NCBI GenBank assembly: GCA_030606485.1
Contig: JAUWGH010000007.1
Location: 1-64,000, forward strand
Length of the DNA stretch: 64,000 nucleotides
Source: Promethearchaeota archaeon
GTDB taxonomy: Archaea > Asgardarchaeota > Lokiarchaeia > Sigyniarchaeales > SOKP01
Direction: 5' to 3'
The position numbers were made by a program, and so were the translations under genes. This document shows, one piece after another, positions 18,152-28,336 of the stretch. Position 1 is the first letter of the stretch; each line of letters begins with the position of its first letter. The notes beneath the pieces are model-generated. The model had not been told where the DNA came from. It saw nothing but the letters and a program-made list of their open reading frames with translations, and made no database searches.

Positions 18152-19873
18152 TTAACTTTCAATTTCTTTAACGATATGTTTCAATTCAAGTATTGGATCT
18201 ACTTCTTTAAAATCATATACGTTTATTTCATAATTATTACTAAAATCATTAAACTTGCATTTACCTTTGATAATAATTTCTTTACCTAATAATTTTTCAG
18301 AGATTTTTTTTAAAAAATCTTCAAACTCAGGAGTTTCTTTTATTAAAATCAAATCAGATGTTTTCACTCCTAGAATTTTTTCTGCCAGATCTCCAATAAA
18401 ACTCCCTCTTATTGTCCCGGATTCATCATCTAATGTTAAATTCAAAATCATTCTGGGAATAGAATCTTTTTTTATATCACAGGTGCAATTCTCAACCTTC
18501 TTGAAACAATCAGGACAAGAATTATAAATGGTAATATTAGAAATTTCTTTTGCAATAAAGCCCTTTACTTCGAATCTCCCAGAAGAATTTATTTCTGAAA
18601 TATTTGTATATTTTCCCGAAAATTTAGTTTTATCTGTTCCTTGAGTTGAATAATCTTGGGAGATATTTTTAACGTCTTGAATTTCTAAATCGATTTTATT
18701 AATTTCTGATGTTGTAGAAAATGAAACCTCATTTCTTGAAGAAAATGAATTAAATTTAACTAAGACATTTTTTAATGATACACCATCACCCAATTTAAGA
18801 ATATCTGAAAATCTTTCTGCGACATCTCTCCACAATGATACTCTAATTGCGTCAGTGTCATCACTCACGATAAAATTTAAAAGGGAAATTTCTTCATTAT
18901 TTTTTAATTTGACTTTTTTAAGATTATCGATTTGAGTAATAATTCCTTGAAAATTGACAAAACCTTGATGTTTTTGGAGCAGTTCAATTTTTAAGAGTTT
19001 TTTCTCCTTTTTTTTAATTTTTTCTTTTTTTATTTGTGAAGTTTTTCCAAAATATAAATCAATTTTTTCTGGATTTCTATTATTTTGTTTAGGATATAAA
19101 TTTGATATATTAACAAAATCTCCCATATTATAATCAGATAATTTTTCCACATCTAGATTCCAAAAAGTAACTGTTATTATTCCTGTAGAATCACCAATGA
19201 TTAGAGAACGAACTTTTCCAATTTCACCATCATTCCTCTTAAATTCATGTTTTGGATATATTTGCGAGATTTCTCCAGAGATCGTAATTAATCTTAAATT
19301 TAAATTAATATCTTTAATAGAAATTACTTGTTCTTTAATTTCTGGATATTTCTTATAATCAACATCATCAGGAGATAGAATAATTCTACCATTTCTACCT
19401 ATGTGGACTTCTTTTTCATTAAATCTTCCTATTTTAATATTAGCATTAATAATTTTAACTAATTCATTTTTCTGAAAATAATCATTTTCTATTATTTTTG
19501 TTTTCTCATCCCAAAGAATAATACGTATATCTCCGGTTGAGTCATGAAGTAAGAAAGAACCAACCAAGCCTAAAGTTCCATCCTTTCTTGTAAAATTATT
19601 TACTGGATAAGTTTCTCTTATTCTTCCGATCAATGAAAGATTTTTCATATTTAACGATATATCACTAATATTTATTTCTATTTTCTCTGAAGTAATTTTA
19701 TTTCTATTTTGTATCTCCACCCCCAATTCCTTGGCAACAATAAAAAGAGCTCCTTCATCAGAAATTAAACCTTTTAGGGCTAATTTTTTTTCTTCCATTC
19801 GTTCTTGTATATCTTTCTTACTTAAACCCGTTTTTTGGATAATTTTATTTATATATTCTTCGTTTTCGGTCAT
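18152..19873 (-). CDS. Replication protein A-like multi-OB-fold ssDNA-binding protein with zinc finger
   Basis: Repeated OB modules (GLVGSFLLHDSTGDIRIILWDEKT; GKVRSLIIGDSTGIITVTFWN), CPDCFKKVENCTC. Confidence 0.85.
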   Translation of the reverse strand: MTENEEYINKIIQKTGLSKKDIQERMEEKKLALKGLISDEGALFIVAKELGVEIQNRNKITSEKIEINISDISLNMKNLSLIGRIRETYPVNNFTRKDGTLGLVGSFLLHDSTGDIRIILWDEKTKIIENDYFQKNELVKIINANIKIGRFNEKEVHIGRNGRIILSPDDVDYKKYPEIKEQVISIKDINLNLRLITISGEISQIYPKHEFKRNDGEIGKVRSLIIGDSTGIITVTFWNLDVEKLSDYNMGDFVNISNLYPKQNNRNPEKIDLYFGKTSQIKKEKIKKKEKKLLKIELLQKHQGFVNFQGIITQIDNLKKVKLKNNEEISLLNFIVSDDTDAIRVSLWRDVAERFSDILKLGDGVSLKNVLVKFNSFSSRNEVSFSTTSEINKIDLEIQDVKNISQDYSTQGTDKTKFSGKYTNISEINSSGRFEVKGFIAKEISNITIYNSCPDCFKKVENCTCDIKKDSIPRMILNLTLDDESGTIRGSFIGDLAEKILGVKTSDLILIKETPEFEDFLKKISEKLLGKEIIIKGKCKFNDFSNNYEINVYDFKEVDPILELKHIVKEIES

Positions 19874-20125
19874 ATCTCTTAAACATCCTTTTGATTATTA
19901 TTTTCATTAATAAAATGATTGGTTTTAATAAAATTTCATTATTACAAATCTTTTAAAAAGTATTACTTCTGTAAATTAATAATTTATTATTATTATCAAA
20001 ATAAGTAAAAAAATGAATTGAAAAAATTTTTTAAAAAAAAAATGCTTGACAATTTATTTTTCCTATGATTTTATTAATTTTTAATTATTGATCTTTTTAA
20101 ATTAAAAAGAGATTTTTATTTCCTA

Positions 20126-20881
20126 ATGAGAATTATACCAGTCATTGATCTCCTAAATTCAATAGTTGTACATGCCATTGCTGGTAAAAGGGAAACTTAT
20201 TCTCCATTATTCTCAGTTTTAATAAAGGATTCTTCAGACCCCATTAAATTAATTGAAGCGTATATTGAAAAATTATCAGTGTCCGAAATCTACATTGCAG
20301 ATTTGGATTCAATACTTAAAAATACTCCAAATCTTGATATAATAAAAAATATCATTAATATTTTTGATATAGATATATTATTAGATCCTGGAATAAAATC
20401 TGAGCAAGATCTTTGGAAATTCTATGAATTAGGAATAAATAAGTTAATACTTGGAACGGAAACAATTCTATCTATGAAAATTATTGAAAATGCTCTCGAT
20501 ATTTTCAAGCAGAGAGATATTATTGTAAGTATTGATTTAAAAAAAAATAAACTTTTAACACAGAGTCAAGAACTTAAAAATCTTAGCCCTTTTCACTTTA
20601 TTAAGCAAATTCAAAAATTTGGAGTTTCAGAAGTTATTCTTTTAGATTTATCAAGAGTAGGTAAAAAAACAGGAAATATCCCTAGAGAATTTCTCGAAAT
20701 CCGTAATAACACAGAAATTTCTCTCTTAATTGGAGGTGGTATTAAAGATTTTAATGACATTCTTAAAATTGAAAAATATAATTTTTCAGGAGTCTTACTT
20801 GCTACGGCAATTCATGAAGGATTAATTAAACCTCAACAAATCAAAAATTATCTATTATCTTCTCTTAGGGTGATTAAATAA
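20126..20881 (+). CDS. HisA-like TIM-barrel protein (probable cofactor-pathway paralogue)
   Basis: MRIIPVIDLLNSIVVHA, YIADLDSI, LLIGGGIKDFNDI; clustered with mfnB rather than his genes. Confidence 0.75.
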   Translation: MRIIPVIDLLNSIVVHAIAGKRETYSPLFSVLIKDSSDPIKLIEAYIEKLSVSEIYIADLDSILKNTPNLDIIKNIINIFDIDILLDPGIKSEQDLWKFYELGINKLILGTETILSMKIIENALDIFKQRDIIVSIDLKKNKLLTQSQELKNLSPFHFIKQIQKFGVSEVILLDLSRVGKKTGNIPREFLEIRNNTEISLLIGGGIKDFNDILKIEKYNFSGVLLATAIHEGLIKPQQIKNYLLSSLRVIK

Positions 20882-21415
20882 TTATTCTGTCATATAAATC
20901 TGGTTATCTTCAGATATTTCTAGTGCTTTTTTACAAACTGGACAGGATTTTTTCATCTTAACCCATTCGAAAAAATGATTTTTATGAGCTTTTGCACCAC
21001 AAACTGGACAAATTACCTGCTCATCGAAAATTTCTATACTTTTTTCACAAACTGGGCATTTAATCCTAGATGCAGTTGATATTTTTATTAAATCTTTTCT
21101 TGGATCTAAAATTACTTTTTCTGTATTATCAGGCGATGGAGTAATTGTTCTCATCTCACTACCTGTATCAAAACAGAATATACTTCCCTCACTGGAATCT
21201 TTTCGGTTTCCCAACCACACGAGCTTTCCTTTTGCGAAAATATTACCATTTCGTTCTAATGCTAAATTTATATTTTGATTTTCTATAACATAGGTTTGAA
21301 TAACCTTCGTAAACGTCACGCTATCAAAATTTTCAGTCATTTGCTTTATTACCTCTAATGGCTCTTTAAATACTTCCTTTGATATTTCTATAACTGACTT
21401 TTCTTTTGCAGGCAT
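20882..21415 (-). CDS. RING-like zinc-binding protein
   Basis: C-terminal CPVCEKSIEIFDEQVICPVCGAKAHKNHFFEWVKMKKSCPVCKKAL. Confidence 0.6.
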   Translation of the reverse strand: MPAKEKSVIEISKEVFKEPLEVIKQMTENFDSVTFTKVIQTYVIENQNINLALERNGNIFAKGKLVWLGNRKDSSEGSIFCFDTGSEMRTITPSPDNTEKVILDPRKDLIKISTASRIKCPVCEKSIEIFDEQVICPVCGAKAHKNHFFEWVKMKKSCPVCKKALEISEDNQIYMTE

Positions 21416-21679
21416 AAATTTAAATCACATTTCTTTTTTATAATAAGATAATCTAAATTTGGGTTTTTAATTATTTTTAAATTTTATTAATCTTATAGAT
21501 TTTTTTTTAATATTATTTAAGAGCTTTAAAAATAATGAAGCAAATAAGAAATAAAAAAATTTTATATTATTTTCAATAAATTTTAAAATTAAGTAATAAA
21601 ATAAAAAATAATTTAAGGTTTCTGTTATTTTAATCTAAAGTTATAAATTAAATTATAGATTCCTCCAATAGATTAAAAA

Positions 21680-22414
21680 ATGAAGAGCAATCGAATATTA
21701 TTACTCGTGAGTCCACGAAATATTGAAGAAGCATTAGAAGTTATTAATTCCAATGCAGATTTTATTGATTGCAAAAATCCATCTGAAGGATCTTTGGGAG
21801 CTAACTCTCCAAAAATGATTCAGAGTATGAAAAGCATAATTCCTAAAAATAGTAACAAATTATTAAGTGCAACAATTGGTGATTTTCCAAATTTACCTTG
21901 TTCTGCTGCTTTAGCGGCATTAGGTGCTTCTTATTCTGGTGCAGATGTAATTAAGGTCGGAATAATGGGGCCTAATAACCTACAAAAAGCAATTTTATTA
22001 ATGAAAAGTGTTGTTGATGCAGTAAAAAATTATGATAAGAGAATTTTAGTAGTGGCTGCCGGATATGCTGATCAAAAAAGAATAAACACATCTCTTGATC
22101 CCATGTTAATTCCAGAAGTTGCTACAAGAGCAGGTTGTGATATTGCAATGCTTGATACTGCCATAAAAGATGGAAAAGGCTTATTTGATTTTTTAAGTAT
22201 CAAATCATTAATTAAATTTAAAAATAACGCAAAAAAGAAAAGATTATCTGTTGCCTTAGCTGGAAACCTAAAAATGAGAGATATTGAAAATATTAAGAAA
22301 ATCAAACCAGATATTATTGGTGTCCGTTCAGTTGTGTGTACTAATAATGATCGTAATAATGGAAGTATTAAAAAAGAACTTATCGAAAAATTGTGGAAAG
22401 AATTAAATTACTGA
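21680..22414 (+). CDS. mfnB: (5-formylfuran-3-yl)methyl phosphate synthase (MfnB, DUF556)
   Basis: LLVSPRNIEEALEVINSNADFIDCKNPSEGSLGANSP, ADVIKVGIMGP, LDTAIKDGKGLFDF. Confidence 0.9.
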   Translation: MKSNRILLLVSPRNIEEALEVINSNADFIDCKNPSEGSLGANSPKMIQSMKSIIPKNSNKLLSATIGDFPNLPCSAALAALGASYSGADVIKVGIMGPNNLQKAILLMKSVVDAVKNYDKRILVVAAGYADQKRINTSLDPMLIPEVATRAGCDIAMLDTAIKDGKGLFDFLSIKSLIKFKNNAKKKRLSVALAGNLKMRDIENIKKIKPDIIGVRSVVCTNNDRNNGSIKKELIEKLWKELNY

Positions 22415-22920
22415 AGATAACGATGTATAATAACTCAAAACAAAAAAAAATCAAAGTAGCGGAACCAAGTGACTATTTTTTTATAGAACTTTGTGCCAAA
22501 GAATGTATTGATCTAATAAAGAATTTTAAAAAAAAATTTGAAAATAATGACTTTTTTATTCTGATTGACTCTTATGAAAATAATGTTGCAGGAGTTTTAG
22601 TAAGTGAAAAAAATAATGTAATTAAATCTATCAAAGATATTTTACCAGCTATGCAAATTCATTTTGTATATGTTAATCCAGCATTTAGAGGTAAGAGAAT
22701 AGGTCATAATTTACTAAATGAATTTGTAAATATTCAAAAAAAAAATAATATTGCTTTAATATTTGCAGAACTCTTTAAAAATAATAAAAAAGGAATGAAA
22801 TTTTTTGAAAAATTTGGTTTTCAAGAAATAAAAATTACTGCTGCTAAAATTATTCTTACAAAGAATATTTGGGATGACCTAGGTATAAGTTCTCAAGAGT
22901 TCTTTGACATTTTTACATAA
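22393..22920 (+). CDS. GNAT-family N-acetyltransferase
   Basis: IHFVYVNPAFRGKRIGHNLLNEFV, GMKFFEKFGFQEI. Confidence 0.85.
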   Translation: MERIKLLKITMYNNSKQKKIKVAEPSDYFFIELCAKECIDLIKNFKKKFENNDFFILIDSYENNVAGVLVSEKNNVIKSIKDILPAMQIHFVYVNPAFRGKRIGHNLLNEFVNIQKKNNIALIFAELFKNNKKGMKFFEKFGFQEIKITAAKIILTKNIWDDLGISSQEFFDIFT

Positions 22921-23144
22921 ATTCTTTTTTTTTCCGAATTAAATTAAAATAACTCAAAATTAAATGGATTAAAAATTTATTAGTAACGGGAAAATGATGG
23001 GCGACACTTCCTAAATACTAAAAGAAAAATTTATTAAGATTGTTGGTCTAATCATATTGTTATTTATTTTGTTCAGAAATGATAATAATTCAATTTCTTA
23101 GCGCAAGTAAAAAATAAATTTAAAAGAAAAATTAAAATATTTGG

Positions 23145-25076
23145 TTGATAGTGATGGGAAGCACTTTAACCGAAAAAATTTTAAAAAAACATCTTATTAA
23201 GGGTAAATTAGAAAAAGGTAGTAATATTAGTATAAGGATCGACCAAACTCTAACTCAAGATGCTACTGGTACCATGGCTTATTTGCAATTCGAAGCTATG
23301 GAAGTACCTCACGTTCTAACCGAATTATCTGTTAGTTATGTGGATCACAACACTCTACAAACAGACTATAGAAATGCAGATGATCACAGATATCTACAAA
23401 GTATTGCAGCAAAATATGGTATCTACTTTTCCCGTCCAGGAAATGGTATATGTCATCAGCTTCATCTCGAACGTTTTGCTATTCCTGGGAAAACCTTATT
23501 AGGAAGTGATAGTCATACGCCAACTGGTGGAGGTGTGGGTATGATAGCAATTGGCGCAGGTGGTCTTGATGTTGCTGCTGCAATGGCTGGAGAACCCTTT
23601 TACCTTAAGATGCCAAAGGTCGTAAATGTGCACCTTACGGGGAAACTCCCTGATTTTGTATCAGCAAAAGATATTATTTTGGAAGTTTTACGTAGAATTG
23701 GTGTTAAAGGGGCTGTAAATAAAGTCTTAGAATATACAGGATCGGGAATACAAACTTTAACTGTTCCTGAAAGAGGAACGATTACAAATATGGGAACTGA
23801 AACAGGAGCGACAACTTCAATATTCCCTTCTGATGAAATGACTAAAAATTTCTTAGAAGCCCAAGAGAGAGAAGATCAATGGATTCCTTTAGAACCCGAC
23901 GATGATGCTGTTTATGATGAATTTATTGAAATAAATTTGAATAAGCTTGAACCACTTATTGCTTTACCGCATAGTCCAGGAAATGTAAAGTTAGTAAGAG
24001 AGGTTGAGGGTAAGTCTATTGATCAAGTTTGTATAGGGAGTTGTACGAATTCCACGTTAAGAGATCTAAAAATTGTTGCTAATATATTAAAGGGAAAGAT
24101 AATCGATAAACATGTTAGCCTAACGATTTCACCTGGATCTAGACAAGTTGTAGATCATCTCATTAACTCTGGCGAAATGTCCTATTTAGTAAAAGCAGGA
24201 GCAAGGATACTTGAAAATACATGTGGTCCTTGTATAGGAATGGGACAAGCACCTTCTACTGATGCAGTATCTCTCAGAACCTTTAATAGAAATTTCCTTG
24301 GAAGATCAGGAACAAAAAGTGCTAATGCATATTTAGTCAGTCCTGAAACTGCTGCAGTATCGAGTATATTTGGAAAAATAACAAATCCGAGAAAGTTAGG
24401 TAAGTATCCCAAAATAGAAATGCCAGATAAATTTATTATTAACGATAATATGATTATTTCGCCTTTAGAGGATGGTGATTCAATTCAAATCATCCGAGGA
24501 CCTAATATCAAACCTCTACCTGCATTTGAACCTTTACAAGATAAACTAACAGGAGAAGTTCTATTAAAAGTAGAGGATGACATAACTACCGATCATATTA
24601 TGCCAGCAGGTGCAAAAATACTCCCATTACGAAGTAATATTCCTGAAATAAGTAAATATGTTTTCAATATTATAGATCCCACATTTCCAGATAGATCCTT
24701 ACAAAAAGAAGGGGGCTTTATTATCGGAGGTGATAATTATGGACAAGGCTCAAGTAGAGAACATGCGGCCATCGCCCCGAAATACCTAGGACTCAAAGCT
24801 GTGATAACAAAATCATTTGCTCGTATTCATCTAGCTAACCTTGTTAATTTCGGAATCGCACCTCTTACTTTTGTAAAAAAGGAAGATTATAATAAGATTG
24901 ATCAAGGTGATCTCCTTGATATTGAGTTAAAAACCCTAGATAGTAAAAAGATCATCATGAAAAATCTAACAAAGAATTTAGAAATACCTCTTACCCATTC
25001 TCTTAGTGAGATGGAAATAGTAGTATTAAAGGCAGGAGGAAAACTGCCATTTATAAAAAAAAAGTATGCGAGTTAA
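23145..25076 (+). CDS. acn: Aconitate hydratase (archaeal/mitochondrial-type single polypeptide); may start at the downstream ATG
   Basis: GSDSHTPTGGGVGMIAIGAGG, GSCTNSTLRDL, NTCGPCIGMGQAP, NYGQGSSREHAAIAPKYLG. Confidence 0.93.
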   Translation: MIVMGSTLTEKILKKHLIKGKLEKGSNISIRIDQTLTQDATGTMAYLQFEAMEVPHVLTELSVSYVDHNTLQTDYRNADDHRYLQSIAAKYGIYFSRPGNGICHQLHLERFAIPGKTLLGSDSHTPTGGGVGMIAIGAGGLDVAAAMAGEPFYLKMPKVVNVHLTGKLPDFVSAKDIILEVLRRIGVKGAVNKVLEYTGSGIQTLTVPERGTITNMGTETGATTSIFPSDEMTKNFLEAQEREDQWIPLEPDDDAVYDEFIEINLNKLEPLIALPHSPGNVKLVREVEGKSIDQVCIGSCTNSTLRDLKIVANILKGKIIDKHVSLTISPGSRQVVDHLINSGEMSYLVKAGARILENTCGPCIGMGQAPSTDAVSLRTFNRNFLGRSGTKSANAYLVSPETAAVSSIFGKITNPRKLGKYPKIEMPDKFIINDNMIISPLEDGDSIQIIRGPNIKPLPAFEPLQDKLTGEVLLKVEDDITTDHIMPAGAKILPLRSNIPEISKYVFNIIDPTFPDRSLQKEGGFIIGGDNYGQGSSREHAAIAPKYLGLKAVITKSFARIHLANLVNFGIAPLTFVKKEDYNKIDQGDLLDIELKTLDSKKIIMKNLTKNLEIPLTHSLSEMEIVVLKAGGKLPFIKKKYAS

Positions 25077-26369
25077 TTGGATATGGCACAAAAAAATATA
25101 TATGAATATGATGCAAAAAAATTTGTTGCGAGTCAATTACCTAATTATTTTCCAGAATTTAATTATCATGGAAAATTAGCAGTAATTACTCCTGAGAAAT
25201 TAGCTAATTTTGATAGATTTGTAGCAGAAAACCCATGGTTAAAAACAGATAAATTAGTAGCAAAACCAGATCAACTTTTTGGAAAGAGAGGTAAAGCTAA
25301 TTTAATATTACTAGACGCTAATTTAGAACAATTAAAGAAATTTGCCGAAGAAAAACTAGATCAGGAATTAAAAATAGGAAATATTAAAGGTGTTCTCAAT
25401 CGTTTATTAATAGAACCATACATTCCCCATGAAACTGAATACTATATGTCAATAACATCTAATCGGTATAATGATTTAATTCATTTTAGTTTTGAAGGAG
25501 GTATTTTTGTAGAAGAAAACTGGGATAAAGTAATTCATATTCCAATTCCATTTGGGACAAATATCGAATCTTTCGATTTGGAAACAAAACTTCCTAATTT
25601 AGGAAAATTTAATGATGTATTAATTCCTTTCATTAAAGGTCTTTTTCAAGTTTATTGTGCTCAAGATTTTGCTTTTTTAGAAATTAATCCTTTTGCAATT
25701 ACTGAGGATAAAAAAATTGTTCCGCTAGATTTAAAAGCTAGATTAGATGATACTGCTGCATTCTTACATATTGATACTTGGGGGAATCCACATAACCCAA
25801 TTGAATTTCCAATTGGTATTGGGCAAAAAATGGCAAAGGAAGAAGGTCTTATTAAGGATTTAGATGAAAAAACAGGTGCTTCTCTTAAATTTCAGATTTT
25901 AAATAGAGATGGACGAATTTGGACGATGGTGGCGGGTGGGGGTGCATCAGTTGTATATACTGATACAATAGTTGATCTAGGATATGGAGATGAATTAGGC
26001 AATTATGGTGAATATTCTGGCAATCCTTCTCGTGAGCACACTGAAATTTATGCTCAAAATATAATTGATCTTATTTCAACCAACCCAGATCCCCAAGGAA
26101 GGGAGAAATATCTTATTATTGGTGGTGGAATTGCTAATTTTACAGATGTTAAGGCAACCTTTACCGGAATTGTTAGTGCAATAAGAAAATCTGCTTACAA
26201 ATTAAAAAATGCAAATGTTAAAATATTTGTTCGTAGGGGTGGTCCTAATGAAAAACAAGGTCTAGAACTCATGAAGCAAGTGGGAAAAGAAACTGGCGTT
26301 CCGATTGAAGTCTACGACCGATATACACATATGACTCGAGTTGTGTCAATTGCACTTAATAAAAATTAG
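25077..26369 (+). CDS. aclB: ATP-citrate lyase, ATP-grasp/citrate-binding subunit (AclB-type)
   Basis: FVASQLPNYF, KLVAKPDQLFGKRGKANLILLDAN, VAGGGASVVYTDTIVDLG, GNYGEYSGNPSREHTEIYA, IGGGIANFTDVKATFTGI. Confidence 0.92.
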   Translation: MDMAQKNIYEYDAKKFVASQLPNYFPEFNYHGKLAVITPEKLANFDRFVAENPWLKTDKLVAKPDQLFGKRGKANLILLDANLEQLKKFAEEKLDQELKIGNIKGVLNRLLIEPYIPHETEYYMSITSNRYNDLIHFSFEGGIFVEENWDKVIHIPIPFGTNIESFDLETKLPNLGKFNDVLIPFIKGLFQVYCAQDFAFLEINPFAITEDKKIVPLDLKARLDDTAAFLHIDTWGNPHNPIEFPIGIGQKMAKEEGLIKDLDEKTGASLKFQILNRDGRIWTMVAGGGASVVYTDTIVDLGYGDELGNYGEYSGNPSREHTEIYAQNIIDLISTNPDPQGREKYLIIGGGIANFTDVKATFTGIVSAIRKSAYKLKNANVKIFVRRGGPNEKQGLELMKQVGKETGVPIEVYDRYTHMTRVVSIALNKN

Positions 26370-26382
26370 AAGAGGTAATAAA

Positions 26383-28218
26383 ATGGAAAGTTATAAACTT
26401 TTTGATAAAAATACTCAAGCAATTATTTATGGTTTTCAAACAAGACCCGTCCAGCGAATGCTTGATTTTGATTTTGTTTGTAAAAGAAAAAAACCATCAG
26501 TTGCCGCAATAATTAGGCCAACTCAGACGGCAGCCATTGGCTATCATAAAGTCTTTTGGGGCAATAAAGAAATTGTTATTCCTATTTATAAAACACTAGC
26601 ATTAGCAACTAAAAAGCATCCAAAAGCCGATATGATGATTAATTTCTCGTCTTTTAGATCATCTTATCCCACTAGCAAGGAAGCTCTTGAGTCAGATACA
26701 ATAAGAACAGTTGTTATAATTGCTGAAGGTATTCCAGAAAGACTAAGCCGCGATTTGATTAGAATCGCACGTGAAAGAGGAAAATTTATTATAGGTCCTG
26801 CAACAGTAGGTGGAATAGTAGCAGGTAATTTCAAAATTGGAAATACAGCTGGAACTCTTGAAAATATAATTCTTTCAAAACTCTATCGTCCAGGTTCAGT
26901 TGGTTTCGTTTCAAAATCAGGCGGTATGAGTAATGAAATGAATTTTATGATTTCTCAATGCACTAATGGTATATACGAAGGTATAGCTATAGGTGGTGAC
27001 CGTTATCCGGGTTCTCGTTTAATAGATCACCTTCTACGTTATGAAGCAAATCCCGAAATTAAAATGTTGGTAGTACTAGGAGAAATAGGAGGAACAGATG
27101 AGTATGCAATTGTAGAAGCAATGAAAAATGGATCTATCAAAAAACCATTGGTCATATGGGTAACTGGTACCGCTGCAAAAATTTTACCTCAAGGATTACA
27201 ATTTGGTCATGCTGGTGCTATGGCTGGAAGCGAGAAAGAAACTGCTGATGCGAAAAACCAAGCTCTTAGAGAAGCTGGAGCAATTGTTCCAGATTCTTAT
27301 GAAGATTTAGATAAAAAAATTAAAGAAACATTTGAAAAATTAAAAAAAGAAGGAAAAATCGTGCCAATTGATGAATTTGAACCACCTAAAGTTCCAATGG
27401 ACTATTCCGAAGCCCAGCGTTTAGGCTTAGTAAGAAGGCCTACAAGCGTTATTGTTACAATTTCGGATGATCGGGGTGATGTTCCCACTTTTGCTGGTGT
27501 AGGATTAGATAAAATTATTAAAGAAAATAAATCAATTGGATATGTAATTGGTCTTTTATGGTTTAAACGAGAATTACCAGAATTTGCCCAACAATTTATT
27601 GAAATAGTAATTAAATTAACCGCAGATCACGGTCCAGCTGTAAGTGGGGCACATAATGCGATTATCACTGCTCGAGCGGGTAAGGATCTTATGTCCTCAC
27701 TTGCTTCTGGTATATTAACGATTGGACCTCGATTTGGAGGTGCTATTTCGAACGCAGCGAAATATTTTAGAGAAGCTTTACAAAAGAGAATGACTCCCTT
27801 AGAATTCATTAATTATATGAAAAATACGGTTCAAATAAATATACCAGGGATTGGTCATAGAATTAAATCCGTTCAAAATCCCGATGTGCGAGTTCAATTA
27901 CTCAAAGAATTTGTGTTTAAAAATTTCTCTAAACACCCCCATCTTGATTATGCTTTAAATGTAGAAAAAATTACTACTTCAAAAAGAAATAATCTCATTT
28001 TAAATGTTGATGGATGCATTGGTATCTGTTTCTTAGATCTTCTTGAAAACTTAGATTTTACTTCTGAAGAAATTGAGGATGTAATATATAGTGAGGCATT
28101 AAATGGTCTTTTTGTCCTTGGAAGATCTATTGGCATGATGGGACATGTTTTCGATCAGAAACGTCAGCGAGCTGGGCTTTTCAGGGAACCTTGGGACCAA
28201 ATATTATTTATAGATTAA
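26383..28218 (+). CDS. aclA: ATP-citrate lyase, CoA-binding/citryl-CoA lyase subunit (AclA-type)
   Basis: Phosphohistidine motif QFGHAGAMAGSEKETADAKNQALREAGAIVP; citrate-synthase-like DHGPAVSGAHNAIITARAGKDLMSSLASGILTIGPRFGGA; GIGHRIKSVQNPD. Confidence 0.93.
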   Translation: MESYKLFDKNTQAIIYGFQTRPVQRMLDFDFVCKRKKPSVAAIIRPTQTAAIGYHKVFWGNKEIVIPIYKTLALATKKHPKADMMINFSSFRSSYPTSKEALESDTIRTVVIIAEGIPERLSRDLIRIARERGKFIIGPATVGGIVAGNFKIGNTAGTLENIILSKLYRPGSVGFVSKSGGMSNEMNFMISQCTNGIYEGIAIGGDRYPGSRLIDHLLRYEANPEIKMLVVLGEIGGTDEYAIVEAMKNGSIKKPLVIWVTGTAAKILPQGLQFGHAGAMAGSEKETADAKNQALREAGAIVPDSYEDLDKKIKETFEKLKKEGKIVPIDEFEPPKVPMDYSEAQRLGLVRRPTSVIVTISDDRGDVPTFAGVGLDKIIKENKSIGYVIGLLWFKRELPEFAQQFIEIVIKLTADHGPAVSGAHNAIITARAGKDLMSSLASGILTIGPRFGGAISNAAKYFREALQKRMTPLEFINYMKNTVQINIPGIGHRIKSVQNPDVRVQLLKEFVFKNFSKHPHLDYALNVEKITTSKRNNLILNVDGCIGICFLDLLENLDFTSEEIEDVIYSEALNGLFVLGRSIGMMGHVFDQKRQRAGLFREPWDQILFID

Positions 28219-28336
28219 AGTTACAGTTTCACATATTTAGCGTAAAGTAATTAAAATTTCATTTAAATCAGAAATAACTTAAATAAAAAATTAAAAAAGA
28301 AATGTTAAATAAAATAATATCTGAGGTTTAAAAATA

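Noticed and set aside
22980-23060. C/D-box or structured RNA suggested by AATGATGGGCGACAC upstream of the aconitase operon
   Set aside because: No D box or stem visible; not enough support.
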